Part shown: positions 31,681-33,865 of the stretch, in pieces
Layout of the letters: each line of letters begins with the position of its first letter
How positions within the stretch are numbered: the stretch's first letter is position 1
Assembly: GCA_003510795.1 (NCBI GenBank)
Contig: DOKP01000084.1
Span: 1-33,865, forward strand
Direction of reading: 5' to 3'
Source: Candidatus Moraniibacteriota bacterium
Lineage (GTDB): Bacteria; Patescibacteriota; Minisyncoccia; Moranbacterales; UBA9337
DNA: 33,865 nt
Translations under genes and position numbers: made by a program
Notes under the pieces: generated by a model
The model's database searches: none
What the model was told of the DNA's origin: nothing
The model's input: the letters and a program-made list of their open reading frames with translations, nothing else

Positions 31681-32643
31681 TTACCATTTATCTTTTCTAA
31701 GTTCTCCTTTAAAACTTTCCTCCCAACTCGTATGTGGGCCTCCTTGCTTATATCTCTTGCCTGTGTGCGGGTCAACTCCCTGCTTCTCGATAAAATCAAG
31801 AATTTTAACTAATTTCTCCTCGAATGTTTCCATATTTCCTACCGCGGGAATATATTTTCTTTTATCTTCAGAAACTTCTTTTTTTAAATCAAAAAACAAC
31901 TTTATAAATTGCTCCACTTTTTCTGTGCCATATTTTTTAATTAACCTTTTGCCTGCTTCTAAATTTTGGTTAACTTCAACTAATCCATCTTTACTTAATA
32001 TTGGAATAATTTTATCTGGCATTTCGTGTCCAAGTATTTTTTCAAAAAATTCACAAAGCTTGCTGGGCTGAAAGCTATTATTTTCAGTAATGCCTTCAAT
32101 ACTCTTATTGATACTTAAAGTGTTTTCTTTATTAGCACTTAAAGTGTTTTCTTTATTAGCACTGTAAGCATTTGTCGGTTGTTTTGGAATTGTTGTATTT
32201 TCTACTTGTTGGATTTCAGCGTTCTTGATTTCTTCTACTATAATTTTTTTAATCTTTTTATCGCATTCTTTTTTGATTAGCATACTTTCAACCTCTTCAG
32301 CTTTCTTTGTTGTCCAAATATAATTTAACTTTATATACCAACGTGCTATTTTGCCGTTCCTTCTTATCATTATTTTTTGGATAAGATTAGTATGTTCTAA
32401 AATTCTTTTAGCTCCAGTGAACTTGTCTCTCCCCCAACCTAATCCTTTTATGCAAAACTGGTCAGTTGCCTTTATTTGATTAGTTTTTTGCCATTTCGCC
32501 GTATAATAATAAAAACAATATAGGGATACAGCATCAGCACCATTCTTTTTAAAACGAAATAAATCGTGCAAAGTTCTTGTTGTTAACAGAACAATTTCAT
32601 CTTCAATCATAATTTTAGATTTTATTTCTTCTTTCTCATTCAT
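31681..32643 (-). CDS. Phage-like replication initiator/replisome organizer protein
   Basis: The 320-aa protein has an N-terminal winged-helix-like region (about residues 18-115; LHDLFRFKKNGADAVSLYCF, then GLGWGRDKFTGAKRILEHTN), typical of phage replication-organizer proteins. A linker contains an 8-residue tandem repeat (NKENTLSA twice). A C-terminal helical domain follows with EKFVKILDFIEKQ-like features. The matching DNA repeat inside the gene could be the origin. It is the first gene after recombinase 3, as in small phages and satellites. ATG at 32643 is used rather than the TTG upstream. The family call is moderate. Confidence 0.6.
   Translation of the reverse strand: MNEKEEIKSKIMIEDEIVLLTTRTLHDLFRFKKNGADAVSLYCFYYYTAKWQKTNQIKATDQFCIKGLGWGRDKFTGAKRILEHTNLIQKIMIRRNGKIARWYIKLNYIWTTKKAEEVESMLIKKECDKKIKKIIVEEIKNAEIQQVENTTIPKQPTNAYSANKENTLSANKENTLSINKSIEGITENNSFQPSKLCEFFEKILGHEMPDKIIPILSKDGLVEVNQNLEAGKRLIKKYGTEKVEQFIKLFFDLKKEVSEDKRKYIPAVGNMETFEEKLVKILDFIEKQGVDPHTGKRYKQGGPHTSWEESFKGELRKDKW
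32113..32160. repeat. Two perfect 24-bp tandem repeats (possible iterons) inside the rep-like gene
   Basis: Two adjacent, identical 24-bp units start ACTTAAAGTG and end TTTATTAGC. A third partial match (ACTGTAAGC) follows. Each contains the imperfect palindrome AGCACTTAAAGTG. They encode the amino-acid repeat of the linker. Origins made of iterons within the initiator gene are known in lambda-type phages, so this is a candidate origin, by analogy only. Confidence 0.6.
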
Positions 32644-32653
32644 CAAGATTATT

Positions 32654-32706
32654 TCTTTTGACTAACTAGCCTGTAATCAACACTAGTTAGACAAAAGAAG
32701 ATTACA
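32654..32706. promoter_or_regulatory. 16-bp inverted repeat with potential pseudoknot before the rep-like gene
   Basis: TCTTTTGACTAACTAG (32654-32669) pairs with 32683-32698, with 15 of 16 bases complementary and a 13-nt loop. The loop contains TGTAATC (32672-32678), which is exactly complementary to GATTACA (32700-32706) just outside the stem. As minus-strand RNA this can form an H-type pseudoknot upstream of the rep start at 32643. It could instead be a DNA replication or regulator site. Confidence 0.65.
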
Positions 32707-32726
32707 GATATTACGACTTTTACTCT

Positions 32727-33638
32727 TTACTTAAAATCAATATTCATAACTTCACTATGTGCTCGTTTTACTTCAGCAAAACTTGAATCTCCTAAATAAT
32801 ATCGCTCAGTGACCTGAGGTGAAGAGTGCCCCAAAAACTGCTGAACCGTAGATAAAGAAACCCCTTGATGAAACATATAGCTACTAGCGGAACGTCTTAG
32901 CGTATGTGGCGTGACTTTGAGTCCCACTTTTCGCCCTTGATTTCTTAGTGCTCTTTGCAAATCATTTATTTGCCACCTTTTTGGAGAACTGGAATTGTGA
33001 GTGCAAAATAGGCATTCATGATTATCTACTCTTTTTTCCAAATATTTCCCCAAATATTCAAGTGCAACTGAATTTAATATTTTTTTCTGAATTTTCCCTC
33101 CCTTAGTCCTAGTTTCAAATACTCCAGTTTGAAAATCAATATCTCTGTGATTAAGGGATAGCAACTCAGACACCCGACATCCGCAGGAAAAGAGACATAG
33201 AATTACAGTCTTTAACCTCAGCCTAGTTATACTACGTCTATCATCAATTGAATCTAATAGTCTTTGTATTTCTTCTTTTTTTAAGAACTCTATCTTTTTT
33301 CTCGGTTCTATAAATTTTTTAATTTTTACCGAGTCATAAACATCAATTCCCTCCTCATTTTTCACAAAAGATAACAAATTTCTCAAGACAACGAGATAAT
33401 GATTTTTTCGTGGAGGACTCAATCCCTTTAGGTTTAACTCTTTTTTTAATTTAGTTATAGAGTCAGCGTCAATCTTTCTGATATCTATATCTTCTAATAT
33501 TTTAATCACCCTAGGGGCAACTTCTATATATTTATTAATTGAACTCCACGCCAATTTCAAATTGGCACTTACATTATCGAAATATCGTTCAAAGCATTTC
33601 GAGAGCTTGTATTTTTCACTACTAAATAAAAACATCAT
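32727..33638 (-). CDS. Tyrosine recombinase/integrase 3
   Basis: The 303-aa protein is similar in length and layout to recombinase 1. Its N-terminal core-binding domain spans residues 10-105. The catalytic domain has R155 (CGCRVSEL), K179 (TKGGK), H245-x-x-R248 (HTLRRS), H271 (LGHSS) and Y280 or Y281 (TERYYLG). Position at the head of the phage-like module, ahead of the rep-like gene, fits an element integrase. A terminator hairpin lies 8 nt before the start, so expression probably needs read-through or an unseen second promoter. Confidence 0.92.
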   Translation of the reverse strand: MMFLFSSEKYKLSKCFERYFDNVSANLKLAWSSINKYIEVAPRVIKILEDIDIRKIDADSITKLKKELNLKGLSPPRKNHYLVVLRNLLSFVKNEEGIDVYDSVKIKKFIEPRKKIEFLKKEEIQRLLDSIDDRRSITRLRLKTVILCLFSCGCRVSELLSLNHRDIDFQTGVFETRTKGGKIQKKILNSVALEYLGKYLEKRVDNHECLFCTHNSSSPKRWQINDLQRALRNQGRKVGLKVTPHTLRRSASSYMFHQGVSLSTVQQFLGHSSPQVTERYYLGDSSFAEVKRAHSEVMNIDFK

Positions 33639-33645
33639 TTTGAAA

Positions 33646-33670
33646 CAAAAAACACGGGGTTATCCCGTGT
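33646..33670 (-). terminator. Rho-independent terminator just before recombinase 3
   Basis: On the minus strand, ACACGGG (33664-33670) pairs with CCCGTGT (33652-33658) around a 5-nt loop, followed by six T. It ends 8 nt before the recombinase ATG. Confidence 0.88.
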
Positions 33671-33682
33671 CCAAAAACAAAA

Positions 33683-33743
33683 AACTTCAATATGTTGAGG
33701 CACAAAATAAACCACCTATGGTTGTGCTTCATTGTATTGAAGT
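33683..33743 (-). ncRNA. Long hairpin RNA in the recombinase 3 leader
   Basis: On the minus strand, ACTTCAATA and TATTGAAGT form the outer stem, and GAAGCACAA pairs with TTGTGCCTC (one G-U) as the inner stem. The apical part contains CCATAGGTGG. The RNA would start near 33804 and stop at 33646, about 160 nt long. It may be a stand-alone small RNA or an attenuator leader for recombinase 3. No known family is recognised. Confidence 0.6.
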
Positions 33744-33772
33744 CTTCTCTTAAAGAAATTCATTGTATTGAA
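33729..33772. repeat. Direct repeat TTCATTGTATTGAA, two copies
   Basis: The 14-mer lies at 33729-33742 and 33759-33772, 30 bp apart. Each is itself an inverted repeat (TTCA/TGAA around six bases). The reverse complement CAATACAAT recurs at about 33853-33861. They could be recombinase arm-type sites or repressor sites. Confidence 0.6.
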
Positions 33773-33810
33773 TTCCAACTTTTTCTGTTGTTAAAGTATT
33801 TAATACTTCT

Positions 33811-33838
33811 ATTTTACAGCATCTAGGATATCTGTCAA
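33811..33838 (-). promoter_or_regulatory. Promoter of the recombinase 3 leader
   Basis: On the minus strand, a perfect TTGACA (33833-33838) and TAAAAT (33811-33816) are 16 nt apart. Just downstream is a 15-nt palindrome (AAGTATTTAATACTT, 33794-33808) near the expected transcription start, a plausible operator. Confidence 0.7.
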
Positions 33839-33865
33839 TCCTCAGTCTCTTCCAATACAATATGT

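Noticed and set aside
32113..32160. CRISPR-like repeat
   Set aside because: The two 24-bp units are directly adjacent with no spacers, lie inside a reading frame in phase, and no cas gene is present.
33522..33630. Partial-code reassignment (UGA as Gly, as in some CPR lineages)
   Set aside because: Several genes end in TGA right at the domain end or operon junction, for example the small terminase and the 120-aa protein, and no long frame is interrupted by in-frame TGA.

Overview
The window is AT-rich, densely packed bacterial DNA. The standard code fits, because several genes end in TGA without disrupting good domain matches. Short intergenic gaps, many small hypothetical proteins, a 47-aa protein of a type I associate with Patescibacteria (CPR), and secreted PKD and M23 proteins suggest an uncultured CPR-like bacterium. 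No rRNA or ribosomal protein gene is present to confirm this, so taxonomy is an inference. Apart from one three-gene plus-strand block (3909-6375), every gene is on the minus strand.

Layout, left to right. (1) 1-3.7 kb: a frameshifted caspase-like protease and two Fic-domain proteins, each carrying its own winged helix; one Fic protein has lost its catalytic histidine. (2) 3.9-6.4 kb, plus strand: a membrane-anchored protein, a secreted M23 peptidase and a secreted PKD-domain protein, ending at a strong terminator. (3) 6.4-6.75 kb: a gene-free patch where three repeat families found singly at 1.3, 2.6 and 3.7 kb recur together. Beside it is a 19-nt match to the 3' end of 16S rRNA. (4) 7.3-24 kb: a long, nuclease-rich accessory island. 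It holds tyrosine recombinase 1, a zinc-ribbon protein plus macrodomain pair, an AbiJ/Abi_C-type abortive-infection protein, exonuclease VII (XseB and an HRDC-fused XseA), a NERD nuclease-like membrane protein, a DUF2130 protein, a GIY-YIG protein, several unknowns, and a Type III restriction-modification locus in which a PIN-domain gene sits between mod and res. (5) 24.1-25.7 kb: a two-gene unit (PD-(D/E)XK-like protein, zinc-ribbon membrane protein) preceded by an elaborate structured leader with its own promoter, mini-ORF and terminator. (6) 25.7-33.6 kb: a phage-like module with recombinase 2, a hypothetical protein, terminase large and small subunits, a ParB-like protein, an adenine methylase, two small proteins, a replication-initiator-like protein and recombinase 3. 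There is no portal, capsid or tail gene. (7) 33.6-33.9 kb: a promoter, a structured RNA and a terminator ahead of recombinase 3.

How it may work together. The right third looks like a phage satellite or a reduced prophage that can integrate, start its own replication, modify DNA and supply terminase, but cannot build a capsid. The middle is a defence-like cargo rich in nucleases and nucleotide-linked enzymes. The most unusual DNA is non-coding: the leader at 25.5-25.68 kb has the architecture of a translation-coupled attenuator; a predicted pseudoknot precedes the rep-like gene; and a terminator separates recombinase 3 from its promoter. All functions were read from sequence motifs by eye; no database search was run.
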